Shown here: positions 47,256 to 55,297 of the stretch, one piece after another
Layout: each line of letters opens with the position of its first letter
How positions within the stretch are numbered: the stretch's first letter is position 1
The notes under the pieces: model-generated
Told to the model about the DNA's origin: nothing
Database searches by the model: none
The model's input: only the letters and a program-made list of their open reading frames with translations
Made by a program: the position numbers and the translations under genes
Source: G963675935 sp963803125
GTDB taxonomy: Bacteria > Planctomycetota > Planctomycetia > Pirellulales > Thermoguttaceae
Length of the DNA: 64,000 nucleotides
Direction of reading: 5' to 3'
Assembly: GCA_963803125.1 (NCBI GenBank)
Contig: CAWDLR010000002.1
Location: forward strand, 992,001 to 1,056,000

Positions 47256-47672
47256 GCGAGGCTCCTGAAAATCGGGCTCGGCGATCAGGCCCTGGAGATT
47301 AGCCTTTTTTGGCGAGATTCTGTTCCGTTCAGCCGCCAGGGAAGCCGCTCTAGACCCCTACCAACTACCTAGATTAACGGTGTGCGCGTGCTGTGTCAAC
47401 TCAACTCCCTGTATGCCCCTTCCTGCGGCCACTTGTGGCAGGTGTTTTGAGGTGCTGCACCGGTCTAGATCACGCGACAACCTCGGCAAGGTGGGCGAAT
47501 TGGCCCGGTGGTACTGGTTTTCCCGTCTTTAGGGATGGGACGGCCAAAGCTGTACGGGTCGTAAGGGATTTTCCGAAGTTACGGAAAAGGCCGATGCCTC
47601 CCGGTACGACGAGCCCGGCCGAAAGAGCAGCAACAGCGTTAACGGCACCTGCGCAACGTGAAAGGGATCGCG
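47256..47672. other. Divergent intergenic region between the secretion cluster and the methyltransferase
   Basis: 417 bp. The minus-strand promoter candidate is at 47371-47399. The rest contains short inverted repeats (TTTTCCGAAGTTACGGAAAA at 47570-47589) but no riboswitch or ORF that I can support. Confidence 0.45.
47371..47399 (-). promoter_or_regulatory. Candidate sigma70 promoter for the secretion cluster
   Basis: On the minus strand TTGACA (47399-47394), a 17-bp spacer and TAATCT (47376-47371) lie about 115 bp upstream of the first ATPase gene. The -35 is a perfect consensus; the -10 matches only weakly. Confidence 0.45.
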
Positions 47673-48716
47673 ATGAGCGACGCAGCGTCTAATGCCCCCG
47701 TCAATTCTCGTCCATGGTGGAACGACCACTTCGCCCATCATTGGGAGCGCGATCAACAGCCAGCGGCGATCATTGAGCACGACGAGGAACAAAGGAAGTG
47801 GGATTCACTTTGCGGTTCATCGCCGCTTCAGGTGATGAGCGGTTCCATGCAGGGGTCTTGTCAGGAGTTGGCGGACAGGATTGAGGAGCTCCTGCCCACC
47901 GGAAGCAGCGTTCTTGAGGCCGGCTGCGGAGCCGGTTATCAGAGTGTGGTCCTGGCTCAAAGAAGCAAGCTGCACATGACGTTAATGGACTTCGCCCCCG
48001 CAGCCCTGCAACATGCCCGGCACTCGTTTGAGCAGCGCGGCCTGTCGGGGGAATTCCTCTGCGAAGACGTGTTTTTCCCCGGCAAGGAAGGATACGACTT
48101 GGTCTTTAACGCCGGCGCACTAGAGCATTACACCTTCGCCGAACAGGTGGCCTTCCTTCGCGGCATGGCCAGCCGCAGCCGGAAGTACGTGTTGGCCCTG
48201 GTCCCGAACCGCCAGTGCTTTTGGTATTGGATTTGGCGGCTGCAAGTCGCAGCAAATGGGGCGTGGCCCTATGGCAACGAGACGCCGCTGGCCGATCTTT
48301 CCGCGGTCTTCGCCGCGGCCGGGCTGACCTTCGTCGGGCAATGGTATGGTGGCGATGGCTGGACGGAAGATTTCATTCGTGGCCTTTCCGGGCTGGATAG
48401 ACAATTATCCGAACGGATTTTGGTGGTGCATCGATCGCCAATTGTTCCCAAGCAGCAGAAGAGCTACCTCGTGGCTGCATTGGGTTGCAAAGGGGCGATA
48501 CCGCACGTGCCAGCGTGCTGGCAGACAACCGACCAACCAGAAACCCGCACCGACAGTGAGGCTCACGGCCGCGATCTGCGACGTACTGGCGGGAGTGGCG
48601 GCTTGCGAGCGCCGTCAACGCCAACTGCAGGTCCACCTCTGCGAACTGGAGACCCTCCACCTGCAACAATCCGCCGAGGAGCATGTGCGACTGGCTTCGA
48701 TCGGGCAGGGAATTGA
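47673..48716 (+). CDS. SAM-dependent methyltransferase domain protein (C terminus uncertain)
   Basis: Start ATG at 47673 with AAGGGA 6 bp upstream. SAM-binding motif I VLEAGCGAGYQSVVLA (class I Rossmann methyltransferase), motif II region LMDFAPAALQHARHSF, and motif IV-like GYDLVFNAGALEHYTFAEQ. After about residue 275 (SYLVAALGCKG) the sequence becomes Arg/Gly/Pro/Thr-rich without domain character. The overlapping plus-strand frame there already looks like the linker of the next gene. A frameshift near 48500-48550 joining methyltransferase and glycosyltransferase into one protein is therefore plausible. Confidence 0.75.
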   Translation: MSDAASNAPVNSRPWWNDHFAHHWERDQQPAAIIEHDEEQRKWDSLCGSSPLQVMSGSMQGSCQELADRIEELLPTGSSVLEAGCGAGYQSVVLAQRSKLHMTLMDFAPAALQHARHSFEQRGLSGEFLCEDVFFPGKEGYDLVFNAGALEHYTFAEQVAFLRGMASRSRKYVLALVPNRQCFWYWIWRLQVAANGAWPYGNETPLADLSAVFAAAGLTFVGQWYGGDGWTEDFIRGLSGLDRQLSERILVVHRSPIVPKQQKSYLVAALGCKGAIPHVPACWQTTDQPETRTDSEAHGRDLRRTGGSGGLRAPSTPTAGPPLRTGDPPPATIRRGACATGFDRAGN

Positions 48717-50136
48717 GGCCAAAGACGCCCAATCGTCCGCGATTCTCAGTATTCGAACCAGGCGATTAGCCGGTCGGCCGCGGCGGATTCGGGCCTCGTT
48801 GATGCCGCCTGGCAGTCACCGGGATCAGATGGCGCGGGTCGCCATCAACACGGCGCGCCCAATGACGCGATACCTGCAAGCTGCTTATGCCGCAGCGACG
48901 AAACCATCCCGTGCGACGATCACGAGGCTAGTCCCCGCGTGGAGCCGGCCATATCTGAAATGCGTAGAGAATAAAGTACGTGATACCATAGCTTACCTGG
49001 GCGGAGCAAAGTCTCACCTGGGCAGAGCAAAATCCGCCCGGACATTGCAGTCAATTCTCGATGCACATCAAGCACGGAGGGGGATTGTCGTTTTGCCTCC
49101 CCTAATCGATTGGGACTGGATGAAGCAGCGTCCCCATCACCTTCTGACTGAGTTTGCCCAGGCCGGCTACTTGGTATTCCATTGCTCGCCGCAGACACGT
49201 GCGGACAGAGTTCGAGGGTTTCAGCAAGTTGGCGAGTCCTTGTATTTATGCTCTTCTGTTAAGGTTCTGCAGCGACACCTGGAGTGTCCGATTGTTCTTG
49301 CAACCTGTCCCGGCCACGCGAAAGAAGTTCAGAAGTTCAACAACCCGAGAGTGATCTACGACCATCTGGACGACCTAAGAGTGCATTGTGCCGGCAACAA
49401 GATCACTGCTAATGCAATCACACAACATGAAGAACTGCTGAGGACTGCCGAAGTTGTCTGCGTCACGGCGGAGCACCTATACATGCAGGCCCGGGCAATC
49501 CGGCCCGATGCGGTTCTGTGTCCCAATGGGGTCCACTATGACCACTTTGCGCTTGCAGTCGCTCCCCAGATTCCGCATGACCTGAAAAAGCTCGTGGCCG
49601 ATGGCAGGCCAATTGTGGGCTATTACGGCGCGTTGGCCAAATGGTTCGATTACGACCTTTTGGCATGGGTTGCCCATCGTTGTCCGCAATATCAGTTCGT
49701 ATTGATCGGACCCGATTACGACCGGTCATTGGACCAGCGGCGCTTGTCCGCATCCGAGAATGTGCACTGGCTTGGCGAAAAAAAGTACGAAGCCTTGCCG
49801 GCATACGCGTACCATTTTACGGTCGCCACGATCCCATTTCTGATAAATGAGATTACCGAGTGCACGTCACCGATAAAGCTCTTTGAGTACATGGCTGCTG
49901 GTAAGCCGATTGTCTCGACGGATTTGCCAGAGTGTCGGAAGTACCGCAGTGTATTGCGGGCACGCACCGCGGCAGCGTTTGCGGTCCAACTTGACACAGC
50001 TATTACACTCGGCAGAGACCCGCAATACCGTAACATACTGGCCGAGGAAGCCCGGGCAAACACGTGGCGTGCACGCTTTGAACTTATTGAAGGCCAATTG
50101 GTTCGCGGTTTACCGCGGGAATCGCGGGCCGCATGA
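48556..50136 (+). CDS. GT4-like glycosyltransferase, possibly fused to the preceding methyltransferase
   Basis: Start uncertain: GTG at 48556 is in frame just after the methyltransferase domain, and the frame is open from 48346. A helical, coiled-coil-prone N-terminal region (CDVLAGVAACERRQRQLQVH, LETLHLQQSAEEHVRLASIG) precedes a GT-B fold: RRGIVVLPPLIDWDWMKQRP, 'RVIYDHLDDLRVH', the hinge region PNGVHYDHFA, GRPIVGYYGALAKWFDYDLL, and the C-terminal 'SPIKLFEYMAAGKPIVSTDL', a classic GT4 nucleotide-sugar binding segment. Product probably transfers a sugar to a polysaccharide or lipid; substrate unknown. Confidence 0.8.
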   Translation: MRLTAAICDVLAGVAACERRQRQLQVHLCELETLHLQQSAEEHVRLASIGQGIEAKDAQSSAILSIRTRRLAGRPRRIRASLMPPGSHRDQMARVAINTARPMTRYLQAAYAAATKPSRATITRLVPAWSRPYLKCVENKVRDTIAYLGGAKSHLGRAKSARTLQSILDAHQARRGIVVLPPLIDWDWMKQRPHHLLTEFAQAGYLVFHCSPQTRADRVRGFQQVGESLYLCSSVKVLQRHLECPIVLATCPGHAKEVQKFNNPRVIYDHLDDLRVHCAGNKITANAITQHEELLRTAEVVCVTAEHLYMQARAIRPDAVLCPNGVHYDHFALAVAPQIPHDLKKLVADGRPIVGYYGALAKWFDYDLLAWVAHRCPQYQFVLIGPDYDRSLDQRRLSASENVHWLGEKKYEALPAYAYHFTVATIPFLINEITECTSPIKLFEYMAAGKPIVSTDLPECRKYRSVLRARTAAAFAVQLDTAITLGRDPQYRNILAEEARANTWRARFELIEGQLVRGLPRESRAA

Positions 50137-50281
50137 ATAGTTACCAGTGACGTAAGCGGGGAGAACGGAAGGGCTGGCACGGCGCAGTAGACAGGCCCCA
50201 AAAGGAATCTGTCCGGGAGTTGCAGATCGAGAAACCCAGCGAACCGACCACGCAAACTTCTGCGTGGTCGATAGTTACGAA

Positions 50282-50366
50282 GCGGAGGGCACGGGGCTCG
50301 AACCCGCAACCCCATTACTGGGGCACCACATTTCCAGTGTGGCCGCTAACCATTCGCTTACCCTCC
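50282..50366 (-). tRNA. tRNA-Ser(GGA)
   Basis: 85-nt cloverleaf: acceptor GGAGGGT/GCCCTCC, D arm, anticodon loop CTGGAAA (anticodon GGA, reads UCC/UCU), long variable arm GCCCCAGTAATGGGGT typical of tRNA-Ser, and T arm with GGTTCGAGCC. CCA is not encoded. Confidence 0.93.
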
Positions 50367-50451
50367 GGCCGACAGCGGCACCGTATTAAGTTTGAGACAT
50401 GTTGCGTCGCTCGTCAAGCGGTCGCTGTTGGGCTCGGAAAGCCCCAATCCG

Positions 50452-51831
50452 TTAACGACGCATCGCCGCTCGGCCGGAGAGCTGTTGCTCCGATTCGCTG
50501 CGGGCATCAAAGACCGTCGAAATCGGCGTTTTTGTCTTCAATTTCACCAGGTACTCGTCAACCTGCTTCTTAAAACGCTCTTTCGCGATCTTGTCACCGC
50601 TTTCGCGGATTTGGCTCTGGGCTTCCAGGAACGGCGTGACGCGTCGGGCCTCGCGGCTGGTTACGCGAATGATGTGGTAGCCGTTGGGTTCCCTGATGAT
50701 GGCGCTGAGTTGGCCGACGGGCAGGCGCGGATCGAACAGGGCGCCGTCGATCTCCTTGCTAACCAGCGAGCCCTTGAAGGTCCAGCCCCACGCGCCGCCG
50801 TTGGGGGCGGTCGCGCCGTCCGACGACGCCTTGGCCACGTCGGCGAAATTGGCGCCGGCCAGAACCTGGTTGCCCATCTGCGCCAACGCCGCGTAGGCCG
50901 CGTCGGGACTGGGGTATTTGTCCAGTCGCACCATCAGTTCTTCCCACTTCGCTCGCGCCGGCGTGGTGAACTCGTCCAGATGCTGTCGATAGTAGGCGAT
51001 CATCTGGTCGGGCGTGATCTCGTTGTTGCGTTTGATCTGCGACTGGATCCACTCGCTGGCCAGCATTCGCTCGCAAAACAGCCGTTTTGCCCGCTCTACC
51101 GAGGTGCCCAGTTTCTGTAGCTTCCATTCGAGTTCGCGGCGCGAACTGGCGCCGGCGCGTTTCATGACTTTGTCGAGCTCCTCCTCCTCAAACACCTTTT
51201 CCAACTGCTTCTCGACCTGCGCCCAGCCCTCTGGCGGAATCTTCTCCTTGGCGTCGAGATAGACCAGCTTGTTTTCGATGGCGTTCTTCAATTCCATTCT
51301 TATCAGGAACTCGCGGGCCGCGTCGAGTTGCTCGGGCGGAATTTTGTTGGCGGCGATGCGTTCGTTGACGGCGCCGGCGATGTCGCCTTCGAGAATCGCT
51401 TCCGGGCCGATGCGGGCGAGGATGCGGGTGCCTTCGCAGGCGTTCAGTTGATTGGCGGGAGGCAGGTTGCCCGCGGTCGGTTGCAGCGGTCCCGCGGGCG
51501 GGGCGGCGCCGGGCCAAGGCGCCGGGCGAGAAGCAACCCCCGGTTGCAGCGGCGGACCGATGACCGTCGGCTGATAGGGAGTGCCCGGCGCCGCCGGCGG
51601 CAGCGAGTTATTTCCAAAACCACTCCCGTTGTCCGGCGGACATTGCGCCGCACACCATGCGACGGCAAGCAGCGTAAGCGAAAAGGCGCCGAGCAGGAGC
51701 CTACTGCCCTTTCCAAGAAGTTCCTGCCACTTGGGAAAGCCCCCCGATTGCAATCGGGGGGCGTTCATCGTCGGCAGAGATTTTCTGAACGATGCACCAG
51801 CACGGCGATATACGTGACGCACGGCTTCCAT
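50452..51831 (-). CDS. PpiC/SurA-like periplasmic peptidyl-prolyl isomerase
   Basis: About 459 residues from the ATG at 51831; the exact start is uncertain. A hydrophobic signal (SRLLLGAFSLTLLAVAWCAAQ region) follows a repeat-encoded stretch (NAPRLQSGG, from the palindrome at 51739-51762). A Pro/Gly-rich linker precedes an N-terminal chaperone helical domain (about 150-290: ARIGPEAILEGDIAGAVNER), then a parvulin domain: TPARAKWEELMVRL, FADVAKASSDGATAPNGG, WGWTFKGSLVSKEIDGALFD and REPNGYHIIRV. These match SurA/PrsA folding factors for exported proteins. Adjacent to tRNA-Ser and mfd. Confidence 0.85.
   Translation of the reverse strand: MEAVRHVYRRAGASFRKSLPTMNAPRLQSGGFPKWQELLGKGSRLLLGAFSLTLLAVAWCAAQCPPDNGSGFGNNSLPPAAPGTPYQPTVIGPPLQPGVASRPAPWPGAAPPAGPLQPTAGNLPPANQLNACEGTRILARIGPEAILEGDIAGAVNERIAANKIPPEQLDAAREFLIRMELKNAIENKLVYLDAKEKIPPEGWAQVEKQLEKVFEEEELDKVMKRAGASSRRELEWKLQKLGTSVERAKRLFCERMLASEWIQSQIKRNNEITPDQMIAYYRQHLDEFTTPARAKWEELMVRLDKYPSPDAAYAALAQMGNQVLAGANFADVAKASSDGATAPNGGAWGWTFKGSLVSKEIDGALFDPRLPVGQLSAIIREPNGYHIIRVTSREARRVTPFLEAQSQIRESGDKIAKERFKKQVDEYLVKLKTKTPISTVFDARSESEQQLSGRAAMRR
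51739..51762. repeat. GCCCCCCGATTGCAATCGGG-type palindrome (24 bp)
   Basis: Perfect 12-bp arms. Other copies: 59386-59409 (identical) and 63092-63113 (one-base variant). Two of the three lie within leader codons of secreted-protein genes. Confidence 0.9.
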
Positions 51832-51910
51832 CCTTGGAGTGTTCCCGTGTGGCGGTCGAAAAATCGAACGCAGCAACGACGATACGAGGGGCGGGATTAT
51901 AGACGCAATC

Positions 51911-54900
51911 TCACTCCTGCTGCAACAGCGATTTCACCTCGGCCAGGATTGTTTCCGCTTGCGCAACTCCTTTCTCCAATGGGAGATACGCGCTCCGGCC
52001 ATCTACCACCCGCAGCCGTTTGCCGCTCAGGGCCGCCAATTGCTGAATCTCGCCGGCCGACGCATATTGGAATACTACGTAGCAGTCTTCGATATGGATC
52101 GACGCGATCCGCCAGCGATGGGCGGCAATGCGGATCTCGGCCATCAATAGCAGATGTTGCACCAACGGCGGCGGCGGCCCAAAGCGATCGACCAACTCCG
52201 CCGCGAGATCGTCCAGTTCCGGACGGCTCGAAACCCGCGCCAGCCGCCGGTAGAGATCGATCTTCAGCCGCATGTCGGGCACGTAGGAGCGGGGGATGTA
52301 TCCCTCGCCGGGCAGATCAACGTCAACCTCGATCGACGTGCGCGGCGGCAACTGCTTCAACCGCCGCACCGCCTGTTCCAACAGGTCGCAATACAGCTCG
52401 TAGCCGATGGTGGCGATGTGGCCGCTCTGCTCCGAGCCGAGGATGTTGCCCGCCCCGCGGATTTCCAGGTCGCGCATGGCGATGGCGAAGCCCGCGCCCA
52501 TGTCGCTGAACTCCTCGATCGCGTGCAGGCGTTTCGCCGCGCTGGGCGTCAGATTCTTGTTCGGGTCGATCAGCAGGCAGCAATAGGCGCGGTGCTTGTA
52601 GCGTCCCACGCGGCCGCGAAGCTGGTGCAGATCGGCCAGGCCGTAGCGGTCGGCCTCATTGATGAAGATCGTGTTCGCGTTGGGAATGTCGAGGCCGCTT
52701 TCGATGATCGTGGTTGCCAGCAGCATGTCATAGCGGCGGTCGATGAAGCCGATCATCACGTTTTCCAGATCGTCCTCGTGCATCTGCCCGTGGGCGACGG
52801 CCATGCGGGCCTCGGGCAGGATCTGCCGCAGCCGCCGCGCGACGATTTCGATGTCCTCGACGCGATTGTGGACGAAGAAGATCTGCCCCTTGCGGTTCAA
52901 TTCGCGGAGCACGGCGTGACGGATCAGCTCGGGATCGAAGCGGGCGACGCGGGTTTCGACCGCCAGGCGATCTTCCGGCGGCGTCTCCAGGTTCGAAATG
53001 TCGCGCAGCCCGAGCAGGCCCATGTGCAGCGTCCGCGGGATGGGCGTGGCGGTCATCGTCAGCACGTCGACGGTCTGCCGCAGCGCCTTCAACCGCTCCT
53101 TCACTTCGACGCCAAACCGCTGCTCTTCGTCGATCACCACCAGACCGAGATTGTGGAACTTCACGTCGGGCTGCGCGAGCCGGTGCGTGCCGATGACGAT
53201 GTCGATCGAGCCCGCGGCCAGCCGGCGGATGATCTCGCTCTGCTGCCGCCGCGAGGCGAATCGCGACAGCGCGGCAATCTCGAAAGGAAACTCGGCCATG
53301 CGGGCGGAGAAGGTCCGCTGATGCTGCTCGCACAAGAGCGTCGTCGGCACGAGCACCGCCACCTGGTAGCCGGCGTCGACCACCTTGAAGGCCGCCCGCA
53401 TCGCCAGCTCGGTCTTGCCGTAGCCCACGTCGCCGCAAAGCAGCCGATCCATCGGCCGCGACAGGCACATGTCGCGCTTGACGGCGTCGATCGTGGTCAG
53501 TTGGTCGGGCGTTTCGCGGTAGGGGAACGAGGCGTCGAACTCCCGCTGCCATTCGGTGTCGGCGGGAAAGGCGATTCCGGGCCGGGCGGAACGGGCGGCC
53601 TGCAATTCGAGCATGTCGGCTGCCAGATCGGCGACCGCCTCGGTGACGCGGTCCTTCTGCCGCTCCCACAGCCGGCCGCCGAGCTTGGCCAGCGTGGGGC
53701 GGCTCTTCGTTCCGCCCACGTATTTCTGCACCAGGCCGATCCGCGTGGCGGGCACGTAGAGTTTCGTCCGCCCGGCAAACTCCAACTCAAGGTGTTCCTC
53801 GACCTGGCCGTTCTTCTCCAGCAGTTTCAGACCGCGGTAGCGGGCGATGCCGTGGCCGACGTGGACCACCAGATCGCCCTCGCGCAATTCGAGGAAACTG
53901 TCGATCACCCGCGTCAGCCGGCGATGCGACGGGCGGCGCAGATCGGTGCGGTGAAACAATTCCCCGCTGCTTAACAACACGATCCGATCGTGCACCAGCC
54001 GGAAGCCGTTGTGCAGCGTGCCGACGGGGAACCGCAGGCGGCCCTCTTGTGCGGCAAGCGTTGCCGCGAACAGGTCGGCCAGGCGGCGGGCTTCGGCTTC
54101 GGTCTGGCAGACGACGAACACCTCCTGGCCCATGCCGGCCTCGTCCAATTCGTCGCGGACGCGATTGATGTCGCCGCTGAATCGCTCGACCGATTCGATC
54201 TTCAAGCGGCAGGTCGTCTCCAGCGATGCCGCCGCCACCGCCGACGCCGCCACCGAGGGAAAGCGAAACGCCTGCTTGAGGACGTCGGAGACGGTGTGGA
54301 AGGATGAATGATGAGTGATGAATGATGAATGATGAATGGGCTGGGGCCGGTCGTGTAATTCATCATTCATCATTCCGCATTCATCATTCCCCCCTCTCCC
54401 CTCTCCCCTCTCCTCTCTCCCCTCTCCCCCGTCCATCCTCTCCAGATACAGCCGCCCCTGCTGCTCCAACTCCATCGGCTCCAACAACAGAAACCAACTT
54501 CCCGGCGGCAGATAATCGCTTAGATGGGCGCGGTCGAGCGCGCTTTGGCCGACGATGGTCACGTCGATCGCGTCGAGCGGCTCCAGGCTTCGCTGGCTGG
54601 AGATTTCGAACCGCCGGATCGACTCGATCTCGTCGCCGAAGAACTCGACCCGCACCGGCCAATCCCAGTCGGGGGCGAAGACATCGACGATCCCGCCGCG
54701 GAGCGAGAACTCGCCGGGCAGCTCGACGGCGGGAGTTCCGACCAGCCCGTTCTCGGCCAGCCAGCGGGTGAGTTGTTCGACGGCCATCGTCTGGCCGACC
54801 GACAGCCGCCGCGTCTGCCCTGCGAGCGTCTCGGGGCTGGGCGACGGTTGCAGCAGACTCTGGATGCTCGCCACAACGAGTTTTGGCGCGTCGGCAGTGC

Positions 54901-55255
54901 CGAGCAGTTTCAGCAGGTGCAGCCGCTGGCCGAAGACCTCGTCGCGTTCGGCCGCGTTGAGCGACTCCGAGGCCGGAAACCGCTCGGGCACGATTTGCGT
55001 GAACAGTGCCAGATCGTCGATCAGCTCGTCGGCCTGTTCGACGCTTGGGCAGACGGCCACCAGCGTGGCGGGCACGTCAGCGGCCAGCGACGCGGCCGCC
55101 AGCGCGCACGACGACCCCCAGACTCCGTCTAAAGTCGCCGCATGGCCCCCGCGCAAACTATCGACGACCTCGGCGAAGCCCTCTTGTCGTTGCAGACGCC
55201 CGGCCAGTTCCAGCAACCGGTCGGCCGCGGTGACGGCTCCCTCCGCGTCGGTCAT
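51911..55255 (-). CDS. mfd: Transcription-repair coupling factor Mfd with in-frame repeat insertion
   Basis: 1114 residues. N-terminal UvrB-homology domains (about 1-260), the RNA-polymerase-interacting CarD-like domain (LREGDLVVHVGHGIARYRGL), the translocase motor with Walker A GDVGYGKTELAMRA and DEEQRFGVEVKERLK, motif VI-type LHQLRGRVGRYKHRAYC, and the C-terminal TRCF domain. Removes RNA polymerase stalled at lesions and recruits UvrA. Residues 276-320 (GEGREERGEGRGG...PIHHSSFITHHSSFH, nt 54296-54430) are repeat-encoded and absent from other Mfd proteins. They lie between MELEQQGRLYLERMD and TVSDVLKQAFRFPSV, near the edge of the UvrB-like module. Confidence 0.95.
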   Translation of the reverse strand: MTDAEGAVTAADRLLELAGRLQRQEGFAEVVDSLRGGHAATLDGVWGSSCALAAASLAADVPATLVAVCPSVEQADELIDDLALFTQIVPERFPASESLNAAERDEVFGQRLHLLKLLGTADAPKLVVASIQSLLQPSPSPETLAGQTRRLSVGQTMAVEQLTRWLAENGLVGTPAVELPGEFSLRGGIVDVFAPDWDWPVRVEFFGDEIESIRRFEISSQRSLEPLDAIDVTIVGQSALDRAHLSDYLPPGSWFLLLEPMELEQQGRLYLERMDGGEGREERGEGRGGNDECGMMNDELHDRPQPIHHSSFITHHSSFHTVSDVLKQAFRFPSVAASAVAAASLETTCRLKIESVERFSGDINRVRDELDEAGMGQEVFVVCQTEAEARRLADLFAATLAAQEGRLRFPVGTLHNGFRLVHDRIVLLSSGELFHRTDLRRPSHRRLTRVIDSFLELREGDLVVHVGHGIARYRGLKLLEKNGQVEEHLELEFAGRTKLYVPATRIGLVQKYVGGTKSRPTLAKLGGRLWERQKDRVTEAVADLAADMLELQAARSARPGIAFPADTEWQREFDASFPYRETPDQLTTIDAVKRDMCLSRPMDRLLCGDVGYGKTELAMRAAFKVVDAGYQVAVLVPTTLLCEQHQRTFSARMAEFPFEIAALSRFASRRQQSEIIRRLAAGSIDIVIGTHRLAQPDVKFHNLGLVVIDEEQRFGVEVKERLKALRQTVDVLTMTATPIPRTLHMGLLGLRDISNLETPPEDRLAVETRVARFDPELIRHAVLRELNRKGQIFFVHNRVEDIEIVARRLRQILPEARMAVAHGQMHEDDLENVMIGFIDRRYDMLLATTIIESGLDIPNANTIFINEADRYGLADLHQLRGRVGRYKHRAYCCLLIDPNKNLTPSAAKRLHAIEEFSDMGAGFAIAMRDLEIRGAGNILGSEQSGHIATIGYELYCDLLEQAVRRLKQLPPRTSIEVDVDLPGEGYIPRSYVPDMRLKIDLYRRLARVSSRPELDDLAAELVDRFGPPPPLVQHLLLMAEIRIAAHRWRIASIHIEDCYVVFQYASAGEIQQLAALSGKRLRVVDGRSAYLPLEKGVAQAETILAEVKSLLQQE
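54296..54430. repeat. Low-complexity cassette inside mfd
   Basis: GAATGATGAGTGATGAATG at the low end, ATTCATCATTCATCATTCCG in the middle and CTCTCCCCTCTCCCCTCTCC at the high end. 135 bp = 45 codons, no stop, frame preserved. Same motif classes as the pseudopilin leaders. Confidence 0.9.
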
Positions 55256-55297
55256 ATCTCTGCTGAGATTGTAACCGAACCGCCGCTGCGAAGAAAG

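Noticed and set aside
47540..47640. Riboswitch upstream of the methyltransferase
   Set aside because: Short inverted repeats are present but no known aptamer core could be matched.
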